A stretch of 64,000 nt of DNA from Nocardioides donggukensis (GTDB taxonomy: Bacteria > Actinomycetota > Actinomycetes > Propionibacteriales > Nocardioidaceae): the NCBI RefSeq assembly GCF_014842875.1, contig NZ_JACYXZ010000002.1:186001-250000 (forward strand). Reading direction: 5' to 3'. The translations under genes were made by a program, and so were the position numbers. The notes under the pieces are model-generated. The model did not search any database and was not told where the DNA came from. It worked only from the letters and a program-made list of their open reading frames with translations. Shown here piece after piece: positions 33,167-41,135 of the stretch (position 1 is its first letter; each line of letters starts with the position of its first letter).

Positions 33167-35481
33167 CCGGGGTGGTGGTCGTGGCTCCGACCCGGGTCCG
33201 GGTCCGGGTGACGGTGTCCGGGCTCGTGCAGGGGGTCGGCTTCCGGCCGTTCGTGTACGTCACCGCCAGCGCCCTCGGTCTGACCGGGCGGGTGGCGAAC
33301 ACCCCCGCAGGAGTGCTGGCCGAGGTGGAGGGTGACACGGTGGCGGTCACGGAGTTCCGTCGACGGCTGGTCGCCGAGGCACCGCCGCTGGCCGTGGTCG
33401 AGGCCGTCGAGCACGGCGAGGTGCCCGCGCGAGGCGGCACCGGCTTCACGATCGAGGCGACGACGGACGGAGAGGGTCGCACCCTCGCCTCACCAGACGT
33501 GGCGACCTGCTCGGACTGCCTGGCCGAGCTCGCCGACCCCGGGGACCGCCGGCACCGGCACCCGTTCATCACCTGCACCAACTGCGGGCCGAGGTTCACG
33601 ATCATCACCCGGCTGCCCTACGACCGGGCCGGCACCACGATGGCCGACTTCGCCATGTGCGCCGCCTGCCGCGCGGAGTACGACGACCCGACGGACCGCC
33701 GCTTCCACGCCCAGCCGATCGCCTGCCATGACTGCGGACCGACGCTGGAGCTGGTGGTGGGCGGGGATCTCCGATCCGGGGAAGGGGCGCTCCGAGGCGC
33801 TCGCGACCTGCTCGCGGCCGGGTGCATCGTCGCCGTGAAGGGACTCGGGGGCTACCACCTGGCCTGTGACGCCGGCAACGGGGCGGCCGTCGCCGAGCTG
33901 CGCCGCCGCAAGCGGCGGGGCGACAAGCCGTTCGCGGTGATGACCCGCGACCTCGCCGCGGCGGAGCGGCTGGTGCGGGCCACCGGCCCGGAGCGGCGAC
34001 TCCTCACCGGTGGCCGCCGGCCGATCGTGCTGCTCCCGCGCCGGGAGGGTGCCGCCGTCGCCGCGGCGGTGGCCCCCGGACACCCGCTCCTCGGGCTGAT
34101 GCTTCCCTACACGCCCCTGCACGTGCTCCTGCTCGAGGAGCCGGGCCCGCGGTCGCTGGTGATGACCTCGGGCAACCGGTCCGGGGAGCCGATCGTCACC
34201 GACGACCAGGACGCACTCGACCGGCTCGCCTCGCTCGCCGACGGATGGCTGAGGCACGACCGGCGGATCGAGGTGCCCTGCGACGACTCGGTGGCGAGGT
34301 TCGTCGCCGGCGCCGAGCTCCCGCTCCGGCGCTCCCGTGGGCACGCGCCGCTGCCCGTGGCCCTGCCGTTCGACGTGTCGCCGGTGCTCGCCACCGGTGG
34401 CGACCTGAAGAACACGTGCGCGGTGGCGTCGGGTCGCTACGCGTGGCTGAGCCAGCACGTCGGCGACCTCGACGACCTGGCCACCCAGGACGCGCTCGCG
34501 TCGTCGGTGGCCCATCTCGAGGAGCTGACGGGGGTCGACCCCGGCCTGGTCGTCACCGACGCCCACCCGGGCTACCGGGCGCACCGGTGGGCCCGCGAGC
34601 GGGCCGGGGACCGACCCCTGCGGACCGTCCAGCACCACCATGCCCACGTCGCCTCGGTCATGGGCGAGCACGGGCTGGCCGGCGGCGAGGAGGTCATCGG
34701 GGTGGCGTTCGACGGCACCGGCTACGGCGACGACGGGGCGGTCTGGGGCGGGGAGGTGCTCGTGGCCGGCTACGGGTCGTACCGGCGAGCGGCGCACCTG
34801 CGCTACGTGCCCCTGGCCGGCGGCGATGCCAGCGTGCGCCGGCCCTACCGGATGGCGCTGGCACACCTCTGGGCCGCCGGGGTCGCCTGGGACGACGACC
34901 TGCCCGCGGTGGGCGTCTGCCCGGTCACCGAGCGCGGAGTGCTGCGACACCAGCTCGAGACCGGGTTCGGGGCCGTGCCCACCTCCAGCATGGGCCGGCT
35001 CTTCGACGCGGTCTCGTCCCTGGTCGGGGTCCGGCACACCGTGGACTACGAGGCCGAGGCCGCCATCGAGCTCGAGGTGCTGGCCGCGGGGGCTGCGGGT
35101 GCCCCCGACCCGGTCCCGACGGCGTACTCGTTCGAGGTGACCGGCGACGAGCCGCTCGTGGCGGATCCCGCGCCGGTGGTGCGGGCGGTGGTCGCCGACG
35201 TCCGTGCCGGCACGGCCCCCGACCTGATCGCCGCCCGGTTCCACGCGGCTGTCGCCGACCTGGTGGTGCGGCTGGCCGTGCACGAGCGCACGCGGAGCGG
35301 CCTCCGCACCGTCGCGCTGGCCGGCGGCGTGTTCCAGAACGCCGTGCTGCTGGAGTCCGCAGAGCGCCTGCTGGCGGGGCGCGGGTTCACGGTCCTGCGC
35401 CCCCGGCTCCTGCCGCCGCACGACGGCGGGCTGGCCCTCGGACAGATCCTGGTCGGCTCCCGAGTCCGACCCCGACAGTGA
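33163..35481 (+). CDS. hypF: Carbamoyltransferase HypF
   Basis: A 772-aa protein: acylphosphatase domain (GLVQGVGFRPFVY, about 18-30), paired zinc fingers with CSDC, CTNC, CAAC and CHDC, a YrdC-like domain, and a C-terminal carbamoyltransferase domain (VQHHHAHVAS, AFDGTGYGDDG, LAGGVFQNAVL). It activates carbamoyl phosphate and loads the HypE C-terminal Cys for cyanide synthesis. GTG start, coupled to hypC. Full length. Confidence 0.96.
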   Translation: MTGVVVVAPTRVRVRVTVSGLVQGVGFRPFVYVTASALGLTGRVANTPAGVLAEVEGDTVAVTEFRRRLVAEAPPLAVVEAVEHGEVPARGGTGFTIEATTDGEGRTLASPDVATCSDCLAELADPGDRRHRHPFITCTNCGPRFTIITRLPYDRAGTTMADFAMCAACRAEYDDPTDRRFHAQPIACHDCGPTLELVVGGDLRSGEGALRGARDLLAAGCIVAVKGLGGYHLACDAGNGAAVAELRRRKRRGDKPFAVMTRDLAAAERLVRATGPERRLLTGGRRPIVLLPRREGAAVAAAVAPGHPLLGLMLPYTPLHVLLLEEPGPRSLVMTSGNRSGEPIVTDDQDALDRLASLADGWLRHDRRIEVPCDDSVARFVAGAELPLRRSRGHAPLPVALPFDVSPVLATGGDLKNTCAVASGRYAWLSQHVGDLDDLATQDALASSVAHLEELTGVDPGLVVTDAHPGYRAHRWARERAGDRPLRTVQHHHAHVASVMGEHGLAGGEEVIGVAFDGTGYGDDGAVWGGEVLVAGYGSYRRAAHLRYVPLAGGDASVRRPYRMALAHLWAAGVAWDDDLPAVGVCPVTERGVLRHQLETGFGAVPTSSMGRLFDAVSSLVGVRHTVDYEAEAAIELEVLAAGAAGAPDPVPTAYSFEVTGDEPLVADPAPVVRAVVADVRAGTAPDLIAARFHAAVADLVVRLAVHERTRSGLRTVALAGGVFQNAVLLESAERLLAGRGFTVLRPRLLPPHDGGLALGQILVGSRVRPRQ

Positions 35482-35497
35482 GAAGAAGGAGAGGCCC

Positions 35498-35782
35498 ATG
35501 TGCCTGGCAGTTCCGGGCCGCGTCGTGTCCGTCACCGAGAGGGACGGCACCACGATGGCCGACGTCGACTTCGGCGGCCTCCGCAAGGAGGTCTGCCTCG
35601 AGTACATCCCCGACGTGAAGGTGGACGAGTACGTCATCGTGCACGTCGGCTTCGCCATCCAGCGCCTCGACGAGCAGTCCGCCCAGGAGACGCTGGCCAA
35701 CTTCGACAGGCTCGGGATCCTCGAGGAGGAGTTCGGCGACGGTTTCGAGATCGCCGCCCGGCAGGCAGGAGCGGAAGGATGA
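35498..35782 (+). CDS. hypC: HypC-type chaperone, second copy
   Basis: A 94-aa protein beginning [12 protein letters not shown] with His in [11 protein letters not shown]. It is clearly diverged from the first HypC. It has its own AAGGAG ribosome site 7 nt from the ATG and overlaps hypD by 4 nt, so this copy may be the usual HypD partner while the other serves HhyL transfer. That division is inference. Confidence 0.94.
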   Translation: MCLAVPGRVVSVTERDGTTMADVDFGGLRKEVCLEYIPDVKVDEYVIVHVGFAIQRLDEQSAQETLANFDRLGILEEEFGDGFEIAARQAGAEG

Positions 35783-36879
35783 GGTACCTCGACGAGTTCA
35801 GCGACCCGGACCTGGCCGGCAAGCTGGTGGACCAGATCCACGCCGTGACCACGCAGCCGTGGGCGATGATGGAGGTGTGCGGCGGGCAGACGCACTCGAT
35901 CATCCGGCACGGCATCGACCAGCTCCTGCCCGAAGGAGTGGAGATGATCCACGGGCCCGGGTGCCCGGTCTGCGTCACCCCGCTGGAGATCATCGACAAG
36001 GCACTGGCGATCGCCGAGCAGCCCGGGGTGATCTTCTGCTCCTTCGGCGACATGCTCCGGGTGCCCGGCTCCGGCAAGGACCTGTTCTCGATCAAGAGCG
36101 CCGGCGGGGACGTCCGGGTCGTGTACTCGCCGCTGGACGCGCTGACGCTGGCGAGGGAGAACCCCGACAAGCAGGTGGTCTTCTTCGGGATCGGCTTCGA
36201 GACCACGGCCCCGGCGAACGCGATGACGGTCTACCAGGCCAAGCGGCTGGGCATCGAGAACTTCTCCCTGCTGGTCTCGCACGTGCTGGTGCCGCCGGCC
36301 GTCGCCGCGATCATGGAGTCGCCGACCTGTCGGGTGCAGGCGTTCCTCGCCGCCGGCCACGTCTGCAGCGTGATGGGCACGGCGGAGTACCCGCCGCTCG
36401 CGGAGAGGTACGGCGTGCCCATCGTGGTGACCGGCTTCGAGCCGCTGGACATCCTCGAGGGCATCCGCCGGACCGTCATCCAGCTGGAGGAGGGGCGGCA
36501 CGAGCTCGAGAACGCCTACCCCCGCGCGGTGGTCGCGGAGGGCAACCCCGCGGCGATGGCGATGCTGCGCGACGTGTTCGAGGTGACCGACCGGACCTGG
36601 CGGGGCATCGGGATGATCCCGGAGAGCGGGTGGCGGCTCTCGGAGCGCTATGCACGGTTCGACGCGGAGGAGCGGTTCTCGGTCACCGACATCCACACCG
36701 ACGAGTCGGCGCTGTGCCGCTCGGGCGAGGTGCTCCAGGGGCTGATCAAGCCCCACGAGTGTGCCGCGTTCGGCAAGGAGTGCACTCCGCGCAATCCGCT
36801 CGGGGCGACGATGGTGTCCTCGGAGGGCGCCTGCGCGGCGTACTTCACCTATCGCCGACTCGAGCTGGTCGAGAGCTGA
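35779..36879 (+). CDS. hypD: Hydrogenase formation protein HypD
   Basis: A 366-aa Fe-S protein on which the Fe(CN)2CO unit is built. Motifs are [22 protein letters not shown] and the C-terminal [16 protein letters not shown], which hold the [4Fe-4S] cluster and redox Cys. It overlaps hypC and is followed after 10 nt by hypE. Confidence 0.96.
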   Translation: MRYLDEFSDPDLAGKLVDQIHAVTTQPWAMMEVCGGQTHSIIRHGIDQLLPEGVEMIHGPGCPVCVTPLEIIDKALAIAEQPGVIFCSFGDMLRVPGSGKDLFSIKSAGGDVRVVYSPLDALTLARENPDKQVVFFGIGFETTAPANAMTVYQAKRLGIENFSLLVSHVLVPPAVAAIMESPTCRVQAFLAAGHVCSVMGTAEYPPLAERYGVPIVVTGFEPLDILEGIRRTVIQLEEGRHELENAYPRAVVAEGNPAAMAMLRDVFEVTDRTWRGIGMIPESGWRLSERYARFDAEERFSVTDIHTDESALCRSGEVLQGLIKPHECAAFGKECTPRNPLGATMVSSEGACAAYFTYRRLELVES

Positions 36880-36889
36880 GGAGGAGTCG

Positions 36890-37960
36890 ATGGGCGAGCA
36901 TCCGGACTTCGACGGCTGGGTCTGTCCGGCCCCGCTGAGGGACACCCCGACGATCGTCATGGGCCACGGGGGCGGTGGCGCGATGTCGGGGGAGCTCATC
37001 GAGCAGCTGTTCCTGCCCGCCTACGGGGGTGCTGCCAGGGCGGACCTGGGCGACTCGGCCGTGCTCGCCGTGCCGGGGCTGCGGGAGGGGGCGAGGCTGG
37101 CCTTCTCGACCGACTCGTTCGTCGTCAGGCCGATGTTCTTCCCCGGCGGCTCCATCGGGGACCTGGCCGTGAACGGGACGGTCAACGACCTCGCGATGTC
37201 CGGGGCCACACCGCTCTACCTGTCGACGGCGTACATCCTCTCCGAGGGGACCGCGCTGGCCGACATCGGCCGGGTGGCCACCGCGGTCGGCAAGGCGGCC
37301 GAGTCGGCCGGAGTGCAGCTGGTCACCGGAGACACCAAGGTCGTCGACAGCGGCAGCGGGGACGGCGTCTACGTCAACACCGCCGGCATCGGCATCGTGC
37401 CGGCCGGCGTGGAGATCGGACCGACGCGGGCCGAGGTGGGCGACGTCGTGCTGGTCAGCGGTGACATCGGCGTGCACGGGATCGCGGTGATGAGCTGCCG
37501 GGAGGGCCTGGAGTTCGGCACGAGGATCGAGAGCGACACGGCTGCGCTGCACGGACTGGTGGCCGACCTGCTCGGCACCGGCGTGGACGTGCGGGTCCTG
37601 CGAGACCCCACCCGTGGCGGGGTCTCGGCAACGCTGAACGAGATCGCGAGGGCCTCCGGTGTGGGCATCGAGCTCGTCGAGCGGGACCTGCCGATCCCGC
37701 CCGAGGTCAAGGACGCCTGCGGACTGCTGGGGCTGGATCCGCTCCAGGTCGCGAACGAGGGCAAGCTGCTCGCGGTGGTGCCCGCGGACGGGGCGGAGCA
37801 GGTGCTCGAGGCGATGCGGCGTCATCCGCTGGGATCGGGGGCTGCCAGGATCGGCCGTTGCGTGGCCGAGCATCCGAGGATGGTGGTGGCCCGCACCGGC
37901 CTGGGCGGCACCCGCGTGGTCGACCTGCCGATCGGCGAGCAGCTGCCCCGGATCTGCTGA
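36890..37960 (+). CDS. hypE: Hydrogenase expression/formation protein HypE
   Basis: A 356-aa AIR-synthase-like dehydratase. GHGGGGAMS near the N-terminus and DPTRGGVSATLNE are family motifs. The C-terminal PRIC ends in the Cys that is carbamoylated by HypF and dehydrated to thiocyanate. GAGGAG lies upstream of the ATG. It is followed closely by the DUF6390 gene. Confidence 0.96.
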   Translation: MGEHPDFDGWVCPAPLRDTPTIVMGHGGGGAMSGELIEQLFLPAYGGAARADLGDSAVLAVPGLREGARLAFSTDSFVVRPMFFPGGSIGDLAVNGTVNDLAMSGATPLYLSTAYILSEGTALADIGRVATAVGKAAESAGVQLVTGDTKVVDSGSGDGVYVNTAGIGIVPAGVEIGPTRAEVGDVVLVSGDIGVHGIAVMSCREGLEFGTRIESDTAALHGLVADLLGTGVDVRVLRDPTRGGVSATLNEIARASGVGIELVERDLPIPPEVKDACGLLGLDPLQVANEGKLLAVVPADGAEQVLEAMRRHPLGSGAARIGRCVAEHPRMVVARTGLGGTRVVDLPIGEQLPRIC

Positions 37961-37962
37961 GC

Positions 37963-38685
37963 ATGAGCGCCGAGGGGGCGGTGCTGTTCGCCCGCTACGC
38001 CTACCCGCCCAACGCCCTGGGCTACTGCGGTCCCGAGGGTGCCGAGGCGATGCTCCGGCCGGCGGCCGTGGCCGACATCGAGCGCCGTGCCCGGCAGTTC
38101 GACGGCGCCTGGTCCTACCTGGAGCTGCTCGCGGAGGCACACGGGTCGGGCGACCCGCTCTCGGCTGCGGTGGTCGAGGCCTACTGGCTCGGGAGCCCCC
38201 TGCTCGACGGGCTTGCCCCGAACCTCCTCGTGGAGCGGCTCCGTGAGCGGTTCGCCGGTCAGCCCGGCGGCACCTGGCGCCAGGCGGGCGACCGGGCCCG
38301 TGCCCACCACAGCTTCCAGGTGTTCGAGGTGTATCCGTGGGCGGAGCTGCTCCGGGCGGGCCGCCCGGTGGCCCCGGCGCTCCACGTGCTGGACCGGTGC
38401 CGGATCAGGGTGGGGGAGGTGGTGGCCGCCGCCGGGGAGGCGGTCACCGTCTCCAGTGACCGTCTGCGGTGGGACCCCCCGGAGCTGACGGTCACCGGAC
38501 CGGTCACTGAGGAGGCCCGCTGGTCGGTCGGAGGGCTGAGCCTGATCCCCGCTCCGGAGGTGGGCGACCTGGTCGCTCTGCACTGGGACTGGGTGTGCGA
38601 CACGGTGAGCCCGCGCCAGGCGGAGCACCTGGCCGCACTCGAGCGCAGGCAGCGCCGCTCGATCGGCCGGATGCCCGGCGTCTGA
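37963..38685 (+). CDS. DUF6390-family protein, last gene of the hydrogenase operon
   Basis: A 240-aa soluble protein beginning MSAEGAVLFARYAYPPNALGYCGP. Tyr/Trp-rich segments (HSFQVFEVYPWAELL) recur, with no known catalytic motif. It matches the DUF6390 family seen with hydrogenase genes; the function is unknown. It starts 2 nt after the hypE stop. A double hairpin covers its stop codon. Confidence 0.8.
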   Translation: MSAEGAVLFARYAYPPNALGYCGPEGAEAMLRPAAVADIERRARQFDGAWSYLELLAEAHGSGDPLSAAVVEAYWLGSPLLDGLAPNLLVERLRERFAGQPGGTWRQAGDRARAHHSFQVFEVYPWAELLRAGRPVAPALHVLDRCRIRVGEVVAAAGEAVTVSSDRLRWDPPELTVTGPVTEEARWSVGGLSLIPAPEVGDLVALHWDWVCDTVSPRQAEHLAALERRQRRSIGRMPGV

Positions 38686-38715
38686 GTCACACTCAGACCA
38701 CCCCTGGGGGTGGTC
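38680..38715 (+). terminator. Twin hairpins ending the hydrogenase operon
   Basis: GTCTGAGT/ACTCAGAC (8 bp, 3-nt loop, 38680-38698) contains the DUF6390 stop codon. GACCACCCC/GGGGTGGTC (9 bp, 2-nt loop, 38696-38715) follows and shares 3 nt with the first, so they compete. There is no U-tract. Confidence 0.6.
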
Positions 38716-38747
38716 CGGGGGCTTGGTGGGTGGGCTAGTGTCAATAG

Positions 38748-38838
38748 TCCGACGTAACTATTTGTCGGATCAGCAGTTGGGGAAGTGTCCAGGTCGAGAT
38801 CCGACCGGACTCTCGGGGGGATGCCGGACCTTTCCGGC
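38748..38838 (+). other. Three consecutive stem-loops in the leader of the secreted repeat protein
   Basis: Stems are TCCGAC/GTCGGA (38748-38769), a 9-bp stem with one bulged A (38787-38810) and GCCGGA/TCCGGC with a CCTT loop (38823-38838), all before the ATG at 38860. I cannot match it to a known riboswitch class. It may be a structured leader or an RNA regulator. Confidence 0.45.
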
Positions 38839-38859
38839 AGGTAATGGGGGAATCCCTCG

Positions 38860-39783
38860 ATGCGTCATGCTCTCTTCGGACGTGGGCTGGTCGCCGGTGC
38901 GACCGCCGCGCTCCTCGCCACCGCAGCACTCTCGCCGGCCACGGCCACACCCGGCAACGGCAACGGCTCGCCTCCGGGCAACAACGGCACCGTCAAGGTC
39001 GTCGGCTCGGGCGACGTCGACGACATCCCACAGAACCACCCGCACGTGGGCTGTGACTTCCTGCTGGAGTGGTACGGCTTCGACAAGGGGGAGGACGTCG
39101 TCTCGACGGTGTCCTTCGCGATGCAGGCGCCCACGGCCGACGTCGGCCTCGCCGTCAGCGGTCCGAGCACGGTCTTCGTCGGCGAGGACGACGCCTCCGG
39201 CGCGGGCAACGACCTGGACGGTCGCCAGGAGTACACGCTCAGCTTCGACGGTGCGCCGCACCCGCAGCAGGGCTACCACGTGAAGCTCACCGTCAGCACC
39301 CCCCGATCGCAGGGCAACGACACCAAGACCAAGGTGTTCTGGGTCGAGGGCTGCGAGGAGCCGGTGACCCCCGAGGAGCCGGTGACCCCTGAGGAGCCGG
39401 TGACCCCCGAGGAGCCGGTGACCCCCGAGGAGCCGGTGACCCCCGAGGAGCCGGTGACGCCCGAGACGCCCGAGGAGCCGGTGACCCCCGAGCAGCCGAC
39501 CACGCCGGACGACTCCTCGATCACCGACGGGGCGGTGAGCCCGCCGAAGGCCGGGAACGCCCCGAGCGGCCAGGCGCCGTCGATCCAGGCGCCCGCGAAC
39601 CAGGCGCCGTCCGGCCTGGCGCCGGCGGCGCAGGTCCCGACGAGCATCGATGCCGGGCTGGGCGCGGCGTCGTCGACCCCGGCACAGGACCGGGCTCCGC
39701 TCGTCCTGCTGGTGCTGGGTGGCCTGCTGGGCCTGGCCGGGCTGACGCTCCGCCGGCGCAGCCCCGCCCGGATCCGTCGCTGA
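38860..39783 (+). CDS. Secreted wall-type protein with EEPVTP repeats
   Basis: A 307-aa protein with a signal peptide (about 1-29, cleavage near ATA-TPG), an N-terminal domain with single Cys residues at each end (VGCDF and EGCEE), seven copies of the hexapeptide EEPVTP, a Gln/Ala/Pro-rich stalk, and a C-terminal hydrophobic helix followed by RRRSPARIRR. There is no LPxTG motif. It is probably a stalked surface protein anchored by its C-terminal helix. A sortase-like gene follows at once. Confidence 0.8.
   Translation: MRHALFGRGLVAGATAALLATAALSPATATPGNGNGSPPGNNGTVKVVGSGDVDDIPQNHPHVGCDFLLEWYGFDKGEDVVSTVSFAMQAPTADVGLAVSGPSTVFVGEDDASGAGNDLDGRQEYTLSFDGAPHPQQGYHVKLTVSTPRSQGNDTKTKVFWVEGCEEPVTPEEPVTPEEPVTPEEPVTPEEPVTPEEPVTPETPEEPVTPEQPTTPDDSSITDGAVSPPKAGNAPSGQAPSIQAPANQAPSGLAPAAQVPTSIDAGLGAASSTPAQDRAPLVLLVLGGLLGLAGLTLRRRSPARIRR
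39355..39507 (+). repeat. Tandem 18-bp repeat encoding EEPVTP
   Basis: Six contiguous copies of GAGGAGCCGGTGACCCCC-like units (39355-39462), an ETP insert, a seventh copy (39472-39489) and a degenerate EQPTTP unit. The copies differ by one or two bases. Copy number is likely to vary between strains. Confidence 0.9.
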
Positions 39784-39784
39784 C

Positions 39785-40444
39785 GTGATCCGTCCGATCG
39801 GCCCGGTGGCGACGCTCGTCGTCGCCACCGGGGCCGTGCTGGCCGGCCTCGGTGGCCTCGGCCTCGTGTCCACCGCCCCGGCGCCTGCCCAGGGTCCCGG
39901 TGAGGGGTCCGGCGAGGTCGCCGCGCAGGTGTCCGCGCCGGACCGGTCCTTCCGGGTGGGCGCCCGGCCGCGGCTCGAGACGTCGGCGGATCCCGAGTCG
40001 CCGCAGACCCCCGGCCGGCCGCCCGAGCGCCTGGTGCTGCCGTCGCTGGCGGTGGACGCCCCAGTGGTGCCGATCGCGGCACAGGGCGAGGTGCTGGTGC
40101 CTCCGGCCGATCCGCAGGTCATCGGCTGGTGGGCGGCCGGTGCGGCGCCGGGCGCGTCGACCGGCACGACCCTGGTCACCGGCCACACGGTCTCGACCGG
40201 GGGTGGTGCGCTGGACGACCTCGAGGAGGTGCGGCCCGGCGACCCGGTCACCGTGGGCACGGGAGCCGACACCGTCGACTACGTGGTGCGGCGGGTGGAG
40301 GAGTTCTCCAAGGGCGAGCTCGCCCGGCGCGCCGAGGAGCTCTTCCGGCAGGACGGCCCGGGCCGGCTGGCGATCGTGACCTGTGAGGACTGGGACGGGT
40401 CGCAGTACCTCTCCAACGTCGTCGTGACCGCCGTTCCGCGTTAG
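39785..40444 (+). CDS. Class F-like sortase, catalytic Arg replaced
   Basis: A 219-aa protein with an N-terminal membrane/signal segment, a low-complexity linker and a sortase domain. His134 (TGHT) and Cys200 (IVTCED) are present. The Arg expected in the strand after the Cys is Leu209 (QYLSN), and no other Arg lies near. It could be inactive or use a different residue. GTG start one base after the TGA of the secreted protein gene. It meets the next gene tail-to-tail with a 4-nt overlap. Confidence 0.8.
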   Translation: MIRPIGPVATLVVATGAVLAGLGGLGLVSTAPAPAQGPGEGSGEVAAQVSAPDRSFRVGARPRLETSADPESPQTPGRPPERLVLPSLAVDAPVVPIAAQGEVLVPPADPQVIGWWAAGAAPGASTGTTLVTGHTVSTGGGALDDLEEVRPGDPVTVGTGADTVDYVVRRVEEFSKGELARRAEELFRQDGPGRLAIVTCEDWDGSQYLSNVVVTAVPR

Positions 40445-41055
40445 CCCGCCGCGGCCCGGGGTGCCTCGGTCCGTGCCCGTCGACGCCCCAGCACCGACGC
40501 CACGACCAGGCCGGCCACGAAGGCGCCCAGGGTGCCGAGCGCCTCGTCGCCGAGCGTGTCCTCGTAGGCGGTGTCGAGCTCGGTGCCGTGGCGGATGAAC
40601 GTGTACCACTCGCCCAGCTCCCACCCGATGGCCAGGAGGGCGCCGATGCCGGTGACCAGGACGACCACGGCCCACCGCGGCCGCACCCGGGCGCAGACGA
40701 TGAGCCCGAGGCCGGTGCACAGCAGCAGCCAGTTGCCGAAGTGGTTCAGGTCGTCCCACCAGGCGACCGCGTCGTAGAGGTCGAGGCTGTTGCCGGTGAC
40801 GTCGACGAGGAACGGCAGCATGACCAGCGTGAACGCGCCGTACGGCGGGGCGGCGGGGTCCGCGCGCCGACGGGAGACCAGCCACCACGCGACGGGGACC
40901 GCCAGCATCAGCAGGGGGTAGGCCACCAGCCGGGCGCCGAACGCCTTGTCGGCGAACCGCTCGATGCCGGGCCAGTACTCCGCCACGAGCAGCTGCGCCA
41001 CGGTCGCGAGCAGGACGGCGGCCGGCACCCAGGCCGGGCAGGAGCGAGGTCTCAC
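40441..41055 (-). CDS. Multi-pass membrane protein, DUF2238/YjdF-like
   Basis: A 204-aa protein with about six membrane helices and the motif GWELGEWYTFI, then TAYEDTLGDEALGTLGA, like the DUF2238 (YjdF) family. The function is unknown. The GTG at 41055 is preferred because GACAAT lies 6 nt upstream; a GTG at 41085 would add 10 residues. Convergent with the sortase gene. Confidence 0.75.
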   Translation of the reverse strand: MRPRSCPAWVPAAVLLATVAQLLVAEYWPGIERFADKAFGARLVAYPLLMLAVPVAWWLVSRRRADPAAPPYGAFTLVMLPFLVDVTGNSLDLYDAVAWWDDLNHFGNWLLLCTGLGLIVCARVRPRWAVVVLVTGIGALLAIGWELGEWYTFIRHGTELDTAYEDTLGDEALGTLGAFVAGLVVASVLGRRRARTEAPRAAAG

Positions 41056-41135
41056 CGGCACATTGTCGCCGGAATAGCCGACCACGGAGGGCTGTTGAGA
41101 GGTCGTTGCTCCTTCAACCAGCAGGAGGTGGTCGC

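Noticed and set aside
33490..36999. A 1169-codon open frame on the minus strand opposite hypF-hypD
   Set aside because: It is a shadow of high-GC codon usage in hypF, hypC, hypD and hypE. The product is Gly/Arg/His/Pro-rich without domains, and the plus strand has well-known families.
24515..38685. Recent horizontal transfer of the hydrogenase cluster
   Set aside because: Codon use and GC look the same as in the flanks, and there are no integrase, tRNA or direct-repeat boundaries. Older transfer cannot be excluded by eye.
39355..39507. Regular 18-bp repeats considered as a CRISPR array
   Set aside because: There are no spacers; the units are contiguous, in frame and encode EEPVTP in a secreted protein.
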